Shown here piece after piece: positions 9,237-17,833 of a stretch of 64,000 nt of DNA. The position numbers were made by a program, and so were the translations under genes. Source of the stretch: Gardnerella piotii (lineage in GTDB: Bacteria; Actinomycetota; Actinomycetes; Actinomycetales; Bifidobacteriaceae). The notes beneath the pieces are model-generated. The model made no database searches, was not told the origin of the DNA, and saw nothing but the letters and a program-made list of their open reading frames with translations. Positions within the stretch are counted from its first letter, which is position 1. Every line of letters starts with the position of its first letter. The stretch covers positions 434,001-498,000 of the forward strand of contig NZ_QJUV01000001.1 of the NCBI RefSeq assembly GCF_003397585.1, in the 5' to 3' direction.

Positions 9237-10391
9237 GTGGAAAACGTTGAAATTGAGCCAAAAATAGCGTTTGACGAGTCGATGCAAACGCATTGCGCAA
9301 TCACGGAAGCAAACGCCAACATTGCGCTAATCAAGTATTGGGGAAAGCGCGATGAGCAGCTTATTTTGCCGTATTCTTCCTCGCTATCTTTGACTTTAGG
9401 AGGATTTTCCACTAAAACTAGCGTGCATTTTGACGATTTTCTAAAAGAAGACTCCGTTTGCTTAAACAACACAGAGCTTAGTGGCGATTTATTGCAAAGC
9501 GAAGAGCGCGCGCGAATCGTAAGAATGCTAGACATGGTGCGGAAAATGGCTGGAATCGAAATCCATGCGCGAGTCGTAAGCAAAAACACGGTTCCAACGG
9601 CTGCAGGTCTTGCGTCTAGCGCCTCGGGTTTTGCAGCGCTGGCTGCGGCTGCAGCGTATGCGTCTGGTCTTAGGTTAAACGCGCGCGAACTTTCGATTTT
9701 AGCGCGCAAAGGGTCGGGGTCGGCATGCAGGTCGATTTATGGCGGATTGGTGTTGTGGAACGCGGGCGTGAGTAGCGAAACAAGTTACGCGGAGCCAATT
9801 GAATCGCCAAAAGATTTGAATCTTGCAATGGTGGCTGTTGTTTTGAATCCAAGCAAAAAGAAGATTTCGAGCCGCAATGCAATGCGGCAAACGGTTGAAA
9901 CATCGCCGCTTTATAAAAGTTGGATTGAAAGTTGTAAAGATGACATTGCAACGGCTCTGCAAGCGATTAAAAACTGCGATTTAGAGGCGTTGGGCGAGGT
10001 CTCGGAGCGAAACGCTTTAGGAATGCATGCTGCAATGCGCGCGGCCAATCCTAGCGTTGACTACCTTAGCGAAGAATCGCACGCCGTGCTTAAAGTTGTG
10101 CTGCAAATGCGCGGCGAGGGGTGGCCTGTTTGGGCTACAATGGACGCAGGTCCAAATGTTAAGGTTTTAACTAGTGCGGAGCAAGTTTTGCGCGTTAAAA
10201 ACGAGTTGAGGCTGCGCGTGTTGAGTGAGATTAAGAGTTTGCGCGAGTCGCAGAAATCGGCGGATTTGGCGGATTTGCCTCATGCGGATTTTGCGGAATC
10301 TGTTGAATCAGCGCAATCCAATCCGCAGTTTGTTATTGCGCGCACAGGCGATGCGGTTAGCGTAACGGCGTACGGAGAAAATCATGACTAA
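9237..10391 (+). CDS. mvaD: Diphosphomevalonate decarboxylase
   Basis: ATP-dependent decarboxylation of mevalonate diphosphate to isopentenyl diphosphate. The 384-residue protein has the family N-terminus NANIALIKYWGKRDEQLILP, SSSLSLTLGGFSTKT, the Ser-rich loop PTAAGLASSASGFAALA and GSGSACRSIYGG, then VWATMDAGPNVKVL. It starts at GTG 9237 after AGAAAGG. The last ~50 residues (LRESQKSADLADLPHADF...) are a hydrophilic extension. Its end overlaps the next start by eight bases, suggesting translational coupling. The operon runs out of pathway order, placing the decarboxylase before phosphomevalonate kinase. Confidence 0.93.
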   Translation: MENVEIEPKIAFDESMQTHCAITEANANIALIKYWGKRDEQLILPYSSSLSLTLGGFSTKTSVHFDDFLKEDSVCLNNTELSGDLLQSEERARIVRMLDMVRKMAGIEIHARVVSKNTVPTAAGLASSASGFAALAAAAAYASGLRLNARELSILARKGSGSACRSIYGGLVLWNAGVSSETSYAEPIESPKDLNLAMVAVVLNPSKKKISSRNAMRQTVETSPLYKSWIESCKDDIATALQAIKNCDLEALGEVSERNALGMHAAMRAANPSVDYLSEESHAVLKVVLQMRGEGWPVWATMDAGPNVKVLTSAEQVLRVKNELRLRVLSEIKSLRESQKSADLADLPHADFAESVESAQSNPQFVIARTGDAVSVTAYGENHD

Positions 10392-12837
10392 GTTTCAAGC
10401 GGAAGCTCCTGGAAAGCTTTATATTGCAGGCGAATACGCTGTTGTGGATGGAAGAGCGGCAATCGTAGCAGCTGTGAATCGTTATGTTAAAGTTACGGTT
10501 GACGCGGCTGGAGCTTGCGATTTTTCTGAAGATGCCGACTGTGGCAGGAATTTTTACAGCAGGAATTTTTACGGAAAAATTGCGTGTGAGGATAAAAATT
10601 TTGAGCCATTATATTGGAAGTTTGGCGGCGCGCGTTTTGGCAATAACAAGGAATTTATTTTAGATAAAAATGATGGATGCGGATGCGGTGATCGCGCGGC
10701 TGCTTGCGATTTGCCAGCGGAAGAATCGCCAGCAACCAACGATTTGCTAGAACAAACTAATGTAGAAAAAATTAAAAAATACTACGCGTACGTGATTTCC
10801 GCAATGAACGTAGTGGACGAATATGCGCGCGAGGTGGGCGCGTTGGGTTCGGCGGAAGCACTGGGCAACACGCGCGAATACAACGTACACATTGAAAGCG
10901 ATTTAGACGATAAAAAAACGGGCAAAAAATACGGGCTTGGATCTTCGGCTGCAGTAACGGTGGCGGCTGTGCGCGCACTGTGCGAATGGTACGGATTGGC
11001 GCTTGCAACGTCAGAATTGTGCAAATTAGCCATAATTGCGTCTTCGCTAGTAAAAAAGTCGGGAAGCGGCGGAGACGTGGCAGCCAGCGCATACGGCGGA
11101 TGGGTATTGTACCGCGCGTACAATCGCGAATGGCTTAAAGCAGAAGTAGAAATGATTGAAAGCGGCGACTCAAGCCTACACGAGTTGTTGCAAAAAAAGT
11201 GGCCGCGGTTTGTTGTAAAACGCTTAAAAGTGGGCGCAGGCTTTCGACTTTTAGTTGGGTGGACTGGGAGCCCTGCCAGTAGCGCGGAGCTTGTTGGAAG
11301 CGTAAAAGCTGGAGTAAAATCTGGCGTGAAATCTGAGGCAAGCGGCACTTTAAGCGTGAATAATATTGATAAAACATACGCTAAAACATACGCTAAAGCA
11401 TACGAAGATTTTTGCGTGCAAAGCGAAAAATGTGTGCAAAAAATCGCAAATGCGCTAGAAAATGGGGATTTTAACGCGTTATTAAGCGGATTCGCGCAAA
11501 ATCGTGCGTTGCTAAAAGATCTTGGCGAAATCACGGGAACGCTAATCGAAACACAAAAACTTACGCAGCTAATCGAAGTTGCCAACAGTGCAGGATTGCC
11601 ATCCAAAACAAGTGGAGCAGGCGGAGGAGATTGCGGAATCGCGATTGCGCGCGCACAAGATTTTGATGCAGTGGCTAATCGAATTAAAGACGAATGGCAA
11701 AAAAGTGGGATTGAGGCGCTTAATCTGAAAGTCGCGGAATTTGATGAAAATCGCGACTCTTCGCTTATCGAGCAGCGCAAAGACGATCACATAAAACTTG
11801 CGTGCGAACAATATAAATCGCACGCGGAATCTGGTTTTGAACAAGTGCGATTTATTCCAAACGCGTTGCCGCAATTGGCGCTAAGCGACGTAGATACAAG
11901 CGTGAGTGTGTTTTGTGTCGCCGAAAAATGGGACGTTCCGCTGTACATTAACGCAATGACGGGTGGCAGCAAGAATGGCGAAAATATAAACGCGTTGCTA
12001 GCTAGAGTGGCAGCAAAAACTGGTGTAGCAATGGCGTGTGGCTCGCTAAGCGCAGCGCTTAAAAATCCGCATCTTGCAGAAACCTTTAGCGTGATTCGGC
12101 GCTTTAATCCGCGCGGATTTGTTATGGCGAATGTGAGCGCAGGCGCAAGCGTTGAGCAGGCGATTAAAGCTGTTGAAATTTTGCAAGCAAACGCGTTGCA
12201 AATCCACCTTAATGCGGCGCAAGAGCTTGTTATGAGCGAAGGCGACCGCGATTTTAGCGCGTGGCTTAGCAATATTGAGGCTGTTGTGCGCGCGCTTGAT
12301 GCAATGAAAGTGCCAGTTGTTGTTAAGGAAACTGGATGCGGAATGAGCGCAAAAGATGTTTTGCGGTTGCAAAATGTGGGCGTGCGTGCGGTGGACGTTG
12401 GCGGACGCGGAGGCACGAATTTTGTTGCGATTGAAAATGCAAGACGTGGGGGTGTGCGCGACTACGAGTTCCTAGATTCCTGGGGGCTTACCACTGTTGA
12501 ATCGTTACTAGACATAGCGCAATGTGATGAGATTTTGCGCGATTCTTGCGATTGTGCGGCTGCTTGCGATAGTGCGCAAATGCAAGTGTTTGCAAGCGGA
12601 GGAGTGCGTACGCCGCTTGATGTTGTGCGCGCGCTAAAGCTTGGGGCGAGTGCGGTTGGAGTTGCGGGCGAGTTCTTGCATACGCTCACTTGCTGTGGAC
12701 AGGATGCGCTTGTTGATCAAATTGAGTATTGGAAGGCGCAGATTCGCGTGATTATGGCGTTGCTTGGATGCAAGAATGTTGCGGATTTGCGCCAAAATTC
12801 GCGCATCTTGATTGATGGCAAGCCGTTCTCGCTGTAA
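10384..12837 (+). CDS. mvaK2-fni: Phosphomevalonate kinase / type 2 IPP isomerase fusion
   Basis: A single 817-codon frame joins two mevalonate-pathway enzymes. Residues ~1-455 are a GHMP phosphomevalonate kinase (APGKLYIAGEYAVVDGRAAIV near 8, KYGLGSSAAVTVAAV near 182, SGAGGGDCGIAIA near 417). From about residue 462 (LIEQRKDDHIKLA) a type 2 FMN-dependent isopentenyl-diphosphate isomerase begins, with INAMTGGSKNGENIN, VVVKETGCGMS, VGGRGGTNF and ASGGVRTPLDV. There is no stop or start codon at the junction. The two would act before and after the MvaD step encoded just upstream. Insert segments rich in AAACD and ESPATND interrupt the kinase. Both domains look complete. FMN and NADPH dependence is known for the family, not shown here. 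Confidence 0.92.
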   Translation: MTKFQAEAPGKLYIAGEYAVVDGRAAIVAAVNRYVKVTVDAAGACDFSEDADCGRNFYSRNFYGKIACEDKNFEPLYWKFGGARFGNNKEFILDKNDGCGCGDRAAACDLPAEESPATNDLLEQTNVEKIKKYYAYVISAMNVVDEYAREVGALGSAEALGNTREYNVHIESDLDDKKTGKKYGLGSSAAVTVAAVRALCEWYGLALATSELCKLAIIASSLVKKSGSGGDVAASAYGGWVLYRAYNREWLKAEVEMIESGDSSLHELLQKKWPRFVVKRLKVGAGFRLLVGWTGSPASSAELVGSVKAGVKSGVKSEASGTLSVNNIDKTYAKTYAKAYEDFCVQSEKCVQKIANALENGDFNALLSGFAQNRALLKDLGEITGTLIETQKLTQLIEVANSAGLPSKTSGAGGGDCGIAIARAQDFDAVANRIKDEWQKSGIEALNLKVAEFDENRDSSLIEQRKDDHIKLACEQYKSHAESGFEQVRFIPNALPQLALSDVDTSVSVFCVAEKWDVPLYINAMTGGSKNGENINALLARVAAKTGVAMACGSLSAALKNPHLAETFSVIRRFNPRGFVMANVSAGASVEQAIKAVEILQANALQIHLNAAQELVMSEGDRDFSAWLSNIEAVVRALDAMKVPVVVKETGCGMSAKDVLRLQNVGVRAVDVGGRGGTNFVAIENARRGGVRDYEFLDSWGLTTVESLLDIAQCDEILRDSCDCAAACDSAQMQVFASGGVRTPLDVVRALKLGASAVGVAGEFLHTLTCCGQDALVDQIEYWKAQIRVIMALLGCKNVADLRQNSRILIDGKPFSL

Positions 12838-12849
12838 TGTCTGGCGTAG

Positions 12850-12858
12850 TGATATACT
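12850..12858 (+). promoter_or_regulatory. Extended -10 for rpmB
   Basis: TG-A-TATACT forms an extended -10 element 122 bases before rpmB. No good -35 is visible, which extended -10 promoters tolerate. Confidence 0.45.
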
Positions 12859-12979
12859 TGTGTAGTTGTGCGTTCAGGCATGCTTATTTGTTTATGCGAT
12901 TTAACATTGGTTAGTCGCGTTTGGATTTGCATGGATGAGCGACGCAAGACTTGCAAGTCAAAGAAAATAGGAGTCCATT

Positions 12980-13174
12980 ATGGCAGCTCGTTGCGCAGTA
13001 TGTGGCAAGGGACCGCAGACCGGTTTCAGTGTTTCACATTCGCACATTCGCAATAAGCGCACCTTCCGCCCGAACCTTCAGCCAGTTCGCACCACCATTG
13101 ATGGCGAAAATGTTCGCCTTCGTGTGTGCGTAAAATGCATTAAGGCAGGCAAGGTTCAGCGTGTTGAAGCGTGA
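12980..13174 (+). CDS. rpmB: 50S ribosomal protein L28
   Basis: A 64-residue large-subunit protein with the L28 N-terminus [20 protein letters not shown], basic core [13 protein letters not shown] and C-terminal [15 protein letters not shown]. Two CxxC pairs (C5/C8 and C50/C53) mark the zinc-binding form of L28, as opposed to the Cys-less form used under zinc limitation. ATAGGAG precedes ATG 12980. It is monocistronic, with a promoter at 12850 and a terminator at 13193. Confidence 0.95.
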   Translation: MAARCAVCGKGPQTGFSVSHSHIRNKRTFRPNLQPVRTTIDGENVRLRVCVKCIKAGKVQRVEA

Positions 13175-13192
13175 ATCGCGTGTTAAATGTAA

Positions 13193-13221
13193 GGCCCTGA
13201 GCAGTGCTCGGGGCTTTTTTT
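13193..13221 (+). terminator. Rho-independent terminator after rpmB
   Basis: GCCCTGAGC (13194-13202) pairs with GCTCGGGGC (13206-13214), one G-U pair, followed by seven T ending at 13221. Confidence 0.85.
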
Positions 13222-13225
13222 GTTC

Positions 13226-13425
13226 GCTCCGACCTGTCTTTTCGCTTAGAGCGTAGCTCGCGACATTTCCGCTTTTTGTACGTGTTTTGGGTCGATTTTG
13301 GTACAAAGTGCGTCAATTGGTTCCGCTTTTTGTACGTGTTTGGGTCGAATTTGGTACAAAGTGCGGAGTTGTTTGACGGGTTTTGTAGTCCTACATGCTG
13401 TTTTGAGCTACAAAGTGCGGAAAGT
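13226..13425. repeat. Mosaic: partial modular element plus three GTAC-type hairpins
   Basis: Begins with a fragment of the modular element (CGACCTGTCTTTTCGC...). Three tandem hairpins follow: 13266-13313 and 13321-13367 with arms TTCCGCTTTTTGTAC / GTACAAAGTGCG, and 13373-13423 with arms TTTTGTAG / CTACAAAGTGCGG. The third has swapped both arms of the central stem while keeping the outer frame. It lies between the rpmB terminator and recG. Confidence 0.75.
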
Positions 13426-13466
13426 TGTGCGAGCGTTACGGCGCGCTTAAATCTTAGCGCAACGAT

Positions 13467-13472
13467 TATAAT
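13467..13472 (+). promoter_or_regulatory. -10 box for leaderless recG
   Basis: TATAAT ends six bases before the recG ATG and there is no ribosome-binding site, so transcription would start at or next to the start codon. Confidence 0.6.
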
Positions 13473-13478
13473 CGAAGT

Positions 13479-15890
13479 ATGGCAGCACGCATAACACTTA
13501 ACACAGCAATATCTTCAATCGTAGGCAACAAGCGCCGCGTGTCTGCCCTAAAATCGCTAGGTGTAGTCACAGTAAAAGACGCGCTAACGTACTACCCGTT
13601 TAGAGTCACAAATCCGCTAAAACGTGCGCATTTAAGCCAAATTTTGCCAGGTCAAGAAGTGGCGTTTTGTGCGATTATACAGTCCATCAACTTAGTGCAA
13701 ATGAATGCGCGAAGAGGGTATCGCCTAGATGTAAACGTTGCGCAAGATACGTCGCGCGCTCAAATCGTCTATTTTTCAAAAAGCAAGCAATACGCGCAAT
13801 GGGTTAGCAGCCGCATGAGCGTTGGTCAAACCGTTGTTGTGGGCGGCACGAGCGGCGCGTTTAATGGCGTTTTGCAATTTACGCATCCGCAAGTTATAAG
13901 CGTTTTGGCGGCGGTGAGCAATGATGGCGAGTCGAGCAACGATGAGAAATCTAGCGCGTCTGTTGGAACATCTTCTGGCGATTTTGCTGCGCAAAGTGTT
14001 GAAGAAGCGTTTGAAAAGTTATGCGCTCCGCAGCCGATTTATCACGCAAATTCGCGTATTTCTAGCGACCATATTCACGAGACGATTTTAGGATTATTGC
14101 AACTTTTTAAGAGTTGTGATAGTGGCGATTTTGCGCCTGAATCCTTGCCAGAATCCCTGCCAGACATTCTTCCACAATCCGTAATCGCAAGTAAAAATCT
14201 TATGCACCGCACGGATGCGTTTGAATCAATCCACAATCCGCAAAGCAAAGAGGATTTTGCGCGTGCAATTAACACAATGCGTTTTGAAGAGGCGTTTATA
14301 TCTCAAATTGCTGTTTTGCAATCGCGCGAAAATTCGCGTCTAGGATCTGCTTATAAATGCAACAATGGCGCTTTAAGGCAGCAGTTTGAAGAAAGTTTGC
14401 CATTTGCGTTGACGGAAGGCCAAAAAAACGTTATTAGCGAGATTACGGAAGATATGCAAGGCAATTCGCTCAAACACTTGCAAGATGCGCAGGGCGAATC
14501 GCAAGCAGCCGCAGAGTCCCCATTAAAACCAATGCGTCGCCTTTTGCAAGGAGAAGTCGGCTCTGGAAAGACGGTTGTTGCAATGAGCGCAATGCTTCAA
14601 GCTGTTGGTTCGGGCTACCAAGCGGTTCTTGTTGCGCCAACTCAAGTGCTGGCTCATCAACACGCCGAAAATTTGCGCAAAATGATTGCGCGCGCGCATA
14701 TAAACGTTGAAATTACGCTTGTGACGGGCGGAATGAAGCTGGCGGATCGAAGAAGTGCTTTGGCAAAAGTAGCAAGCGGCGAGCCTTCGATTATTGTGGC
14801 CACTCATGCCGCATTTTCCGCTAGTTTTAAGCCCACAAACCTTGCGCTTGCGATTATAGACGAGCAACACAGATTTGGCGTTGAGCAGCGCGATTCGCTT
14901 ATACGCAAAATGAGCAATAATGCGGATGTTCATCTTCTTGTTATGACGGCTACGCCGATCCCTAGAAGCGCTGCAATGACTTGGTTTGGCGATTTAGACG
15001 CGTCTTACTTAACGGAGCTTCCAGGCGGCCGAAAGCCGATTCGCACGTTTGTTATAAACGAGATGGACTTTGCAAAAATGGCCGCAATGTTTAGTCACAT
15101 TCGCTCTAGAATCGATGCAGGGGAGCGCGCGTACATTGTTTGTGCGCGAATAGACGATGACGATAACGGAGATAATGACGATAACGGAGATAATGGCGAT
15201 TGCGCGGTTGCTGGCGATTTTGGCGCATACGAATCTAATCCACTAAACGATTCGCAAGAAAATTCGCAAGTAAACTCACAAATTCACACGGTATCGCAAA
15301 TTTTAACCCGCCTTAAAAACCTCGCTCAATTTAGTGGCGTCAATTTTGCTGAGCTCACAGGCCGCACAAGCGACGACGAGAAGCGCAAAATTATGAGCGA
15401 CTTTGAAAGCGGAAAAGTGCAAATCTTGGTTTCTACAACCGTAATCGAAGTTGGCGTAGACGTTGCAAAAGCAAGTTGCATAGTGATTTTTAACGCAGAG
15501 CGATTCGGGCTTGCGCAGCTTCATCAACTTAGGGGACGAGTGGGGCGCTCTGGCACGCAATCATGGGCTTTTTTGGTATCTGCAGCTCAAGGCAACGAGT
15601 TGGCAGCAGAGCGTTTGCAAGTTGTAGAAGAATCGCTAGATGGCTTTGTAATAGCGCAAAAAGACTTGGAGCTTAGAAACGCTGGAGACGTTTTAGGAGA
15701 TAGTCAATCTGGCGGAAAATCAAGCTTAAAGTTGCTTCGAGTTGTTAAAGACGCGCATATTATTGCAGACGCAAGGCAATGCGCAACTTCGATTCTTGCA
15801 AGCGACCCAACTTTGCAAAATCACACGCAACTCGCTGGAGCGGTTTTAGACTTTACTCGTGGAAGCAGCACGGCGATTTTGAGCAATTAG
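13479..15890 (+). CDS. recG: ATP-dependent DNA helicase RecG
   Basis: Branch-migration helicase that remodels stalled forks and Holliday junctions. The 803-residue protein has the N-terminal wedge/OB domain (residues ~1-200), Walker A LLQGEVGSGKTVVA near 356, the Walker B form IIDEQHRFGVEQR near 461, motif III VMTATPIPRSAAMT, and C-terminal motifs FAELTGRTSDDEKRKIM, VSTTVIEVGVDV and LHQLRGRVGRSGTQSW. Hydrophilic inserts lacking in most homologues occur near residues 150-175, 335-350 (GESQAAAESPLK) and 560-600 (DDDDNGDNDDNGDNGDCAVAGD, a codon-level tandem repeat). Apparently leaderless. Confidence 0.95.
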   Translation: MAARITLNTAISSIVGNKRRVSALKSLGVVTVKDALTYYPFRVTNPLKRAHLSQILPGQEVAFCAIIQSINLVQMNARRGYRLDVNVAQDTSRAQIVYFSKSKQYAQWVSSRMSVGQTVVVGGTSGAFNGVLQFTHPQVISVLAAVSNDGESSNDEKSSASVGTSSGDFAAQSVEEAFEKLCAPQPIYHANSRISSDHIHETILGLLQLFKSCDSGDFAPESLPESLPDILPQSVIASKNLMHRTDAFESIHNPQSKEDFARAINTMRFEEAFISQIAVLQSRENSRLGSAYKCNNGALRQQFEESLPFALTEGQKNVISEITEDMQGNSLKHLQDAQGESQAAAESPLKPMRRLLQGEVGSGKTVVAMSAMLQAVGSGYQAVLVAPTQVLAHQHAENLRKMIARAHINVEITLVTGGMKLADRRSALAKVASGEPSIIVATHAAFSASFKPTNLALAIIDEQHRFGVEQRDSLIRKMSNNADVHLLVMTATPIPRSAAMTWFGDLDASYLTELPGGRKPIRTFVINEMDFAKMAAMFSHIRSRIDAGERAYIVCARIDDDDNGDNDDNGDNGDCAVAGDFGAYESNPLNDSQENSQVNSQIHTVSQILTRLKNLAQFSGVNFAELTGRTSDDEKRKIMSDFESGKVQILVSTTVIEVGVDVAKASCIVIFNAERFGLAQLHQLRGRVGRSGTQSWAFLVSAAQGNELAAERLQVVEESLDGFVIAQKDLELRNAGDVLGDSQSGGKSSLKLLRVVKDAHIIADARQCATSILASDPTLQNHTQLAGAVLDFTRGSSTAILSN

Positions 15891-15998
15891 AAGAAAATCG
15901 AGAAGAAAATCGCACAATTTTTTACAATTTACGTGCGAAAAAGACAATTTTTGAATATTCTAGAAGTATAAGGTAAAAACGCGAGAGACGAGGCAAAG

Positions 15999-17147
15999 AT
16001 GACTGAACGCGAACAACAAATATTGTCGTGGATTCAGCAGAATCCTATGATTAGTCAGCAGGAGCTTGCAGATTTAGCTGGCATTACGCGATCGGGCGTG
16101 GCCGCGCACATTTCTAATTTGATTCGCAAGGGATACCTTAGAGGCAAAGGTTACATTGTTACGCCACCAAGCTACGTGACTGTAATCGGCGGAATAAGCA
16201 TGGATGTTTTGGGAATCGCGTGCGGAGATCTTATGGACTACACGTCGAACGCTGCAAAAGTGCGCTACGCGCTTGGCGGAGTTGGGCGAAATATCGCAGT
16301 TGCTTTAGAGAGGATGAACACGCGCGCAAGTCTGGTCTCTGTGTACGGAGGCGACCATAATGGCGAACTGTTCAAAATTGACGCATCTGTAAACGGACTA
16401 GACATAGGCTACTCAAAGCAGCTGCCAGACGCAATGACAGCGTCTTACATGTACGTTGGAGACGCTTCTGGTCAAAGGCTTTTGGCACTAGACGATATGA
16501 GTATCTACGATTACATGACGCCAGACTTTTTGCGTGAAAGAATATCAATCATAGAAAACGCAGATATTGTTGCGCTCGACACCAACATTTCGCAAAAGTC
16601 GTTTGAATGGGTATGCGATAACTACAAGAAGCCGATTATGGTTCGCGCAATAACGGATGCAAAAGCGCCGAGAATACTTTCGCGCTTAAATTGCATTGAT
16701 ACTCTTGTTTTAGACACTGCAGAATCGCAAGCTCTTACTGGAATTTGCGCTGTAGACGAAAGGTCTGCCATTCAATGCGCAAAGGCGCTGCTTAAGCGCG
16801 GAGTAAAGCGCGTGTTTGTTAATTCTGGGCGAGAAGGCGTTGCGTATGGAATTCTTGGGGAAGGCATTGCGTTTTATCCTGTGCCTTTGCGGCGCGTTCA
16901 AAGGATGATTGTTTCTAGAGGAAACGGATCCGAAGGCGCTAAGGCTGTTGGCAACGACAACGGTTCTAGCGATACTGCGACTGCTGCTTTGATTTACGCG
17001 CGATACAACCACTTTGACAATTCTAAGACTGGGCGATTTGCGGTTGCTGCTGCTGCGCTTAACATGGAGTCTGTTGAAGCGGTGCACGAGGCGATGACGC
17101 CAGAGCTTGTTGAGGAGCGTATGCAAAGCATTCATGAGCGCGCGTGA
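15999..17147 (+). CDS. PfkB-family kinase with N-terminal winged helix
   Basis: A 382-residue protein with two parts. Residues 1-55 are a winged helix-turn-helix (EQQILSWIQQNPMISQQELADLAGITRSGVAAHISNL). The rest is a PfkB/ribokinase-like kinase (VTVIGGISMDVLGIA, GGVGRNIAVALERM). This architecture is typical of pseudouridine/nucleoside kinase-like proteins and of regulator-kinases in actinobacterial nucleoside loci. The usual GAGD anion-hole signature reads GSSD (322-325), keeping the catalytic Asp325 but changing the two residues before it. It faces the MFS/nucleoside hydrolase pair tail to tail, so a role as ligand-sensing regulator of nucleoside uptake is plausible. GACGAGG precedes ATG 15999. 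Confidence 0.8.
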   Translation: MTEREQQILSWIQQNPMISQQELADLAGITRSGVAAHISNLIRKGYLRGKGYIVTPPSYVTVIGGISMDVLGIACGDLMDYTSNAAKVRYALGGVGRNIAVALERMNTRASLVSVYGGDHNGELFKIDASVNGLDIGYSKQLPDAMTASYMYVGDASGQRLLALDDMSIYDYMTPDFLRERISIIENADIVALDTNISQKSFEWVCDNYKKPIMVRAITDAKAPRILSRLNCIDTLVLDTAESQALTGICAVDERSAIQCAKALLKRGVKRVFVNSGREGVAYGILGEGIAFYPVPLRRVQRMIVSRGNGSEGAKAVGNDNGSSDTATAALIYARYNHFDNSKTGRFAVAAAALNMESVEAVHEAMTPELVEERMQSIHERA

Positions 17148-17149
17148 AT

Positions 17150-17310
17150 CGACGATTTCGAGCTGCGTAATGCGCGAGAAATCACCTCGATTCGCTGAGC
17201 CGCTCAAACGTAAAGTCCAGTGGACTTTACGTGCGGCGAAGACGTTAGCGCGCTTAGACCGCGCTAACGATTACCTGCCTTTTCACTTAGAGCATATCGC
17301 GCGGCTTCCT
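17150..17310. repeat. Modular palindromic element, copy B
   Basis: Starts CGACGATTTCGAGCTGCGTA, then CGCTGAGCCGCTCAA, the palindrome ACGTAAAGTCC-AGT-GGACTTTACGT (17208-17232), GCGGCGAAGAC and hairpin 3 GTTAGCGCG (17244-17252)/CGCGCTAAC (17260-17268). Relative to copy A, hairpin 3 changes C to A on one arm and G to T on the other, a compensatory pair. CCTGCCTTTTCAC and a degenerate hairpin 1 follow. Confidence 0.8.
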
Positions 17311-17575
17311 ATTTGGTGTTGCGCGAGGTTTGAGTATTTCTCTCCTCGCAAGTGACGCGCGCTTTTACGTATAGCTTATGAACGTTAATATTCTAAGGTT
17401 TTAGGATAGCGCTATTTATTGCTCGTAGAGAAATACATCAAACCTTCTGAATATCTAGAACTTTTTCGTATCTTTCATCACCGAGATTCTCGATTTTTCT
17501 TGCTACTTCAGCGAATCACCATTTCATGCTGAGGTTCGCTTCATACGCTGCGAAAAATCTCGAATCTCTACTTCA
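17311..17575. repeat. Composite structured element, copy 1
   Basis: After the modular element come a TTTGGTGTTGCG tract, a long-range stem with arms at 17326-17343 (AGGTTTGAGTATTTCTCT) and 17427-17445 (AGAGAAATACATCAAACCT), and a 112-base block at 17459-17570 that is nearly identical to 23781-23892. The block carries GAGATTCTCGATTTTTC against GAAAAATCTCGAATCTC, and an inner AGCGAA/TTCGCT. The same order occurs at 23515-23892. No reading frame is evident. Confidence 0.75.
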
Positions 17576-17587
17576 CTTGGCGGAAAA

Positions 17588-17820
17588 ACTTCCGCACTTT
17601 GTACGTGTTTTAGGTCAAATTTGGTACAAAACCCGGAAAATCGATCATGCCGTTCGCGTGGCCTAAGCGCTACACTTACGTTATATTTGTCTTATCAATG
17701 ATGCAAATGTAACGAAAAATGGCCAAAAAACGTTACAAATGCCTTATGAGTGAGACAAATATAACGAATTTTGGCCCAAAAACATTACAAATGTCTCACT
17801 GCTGAGACATTTGTAACGCA
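17588..17820. repeat. GTAC-type hairpin and three CGTTACA-type hairpins
   Basis: 17588-17638 is one hairpin with TTTGTAC / GTACAAA and an altered outer stem. 17679-17714, 17731-17766 and 17782-17819 are three tandem hairpins with arms such as CGTTATATTTGTC / GCAAATGTAACG and ATTACAAATGTCTCA / TGAGACATTTGTAACG. They fill the gap between the convergent PfkB and MFS genes. They have no T-runs but could still act as two-way 3' end structures. Confidence 0.75.
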
Positions 17821-17833
17821 GTCAAAGCGAGCA

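Noticed and set aside
10782..11780. 332-codon open frame on the minus strand
   Set aside because: Antisense to the phosphomevalonate kinase domain, Ser/Ala-rich low complexity, no ribosome-binding site.
13266..13367. Rho-independent terminators
   Set aside because: The hairpins have no following T-run, and the true rpmB terminator is already present at 13193-13221.
17679..17819. CRISPR array
   Set aside because: Three hairpins with unequal, non-identical units and no spacer-like unique segments of constant length. No cas genes nearby.
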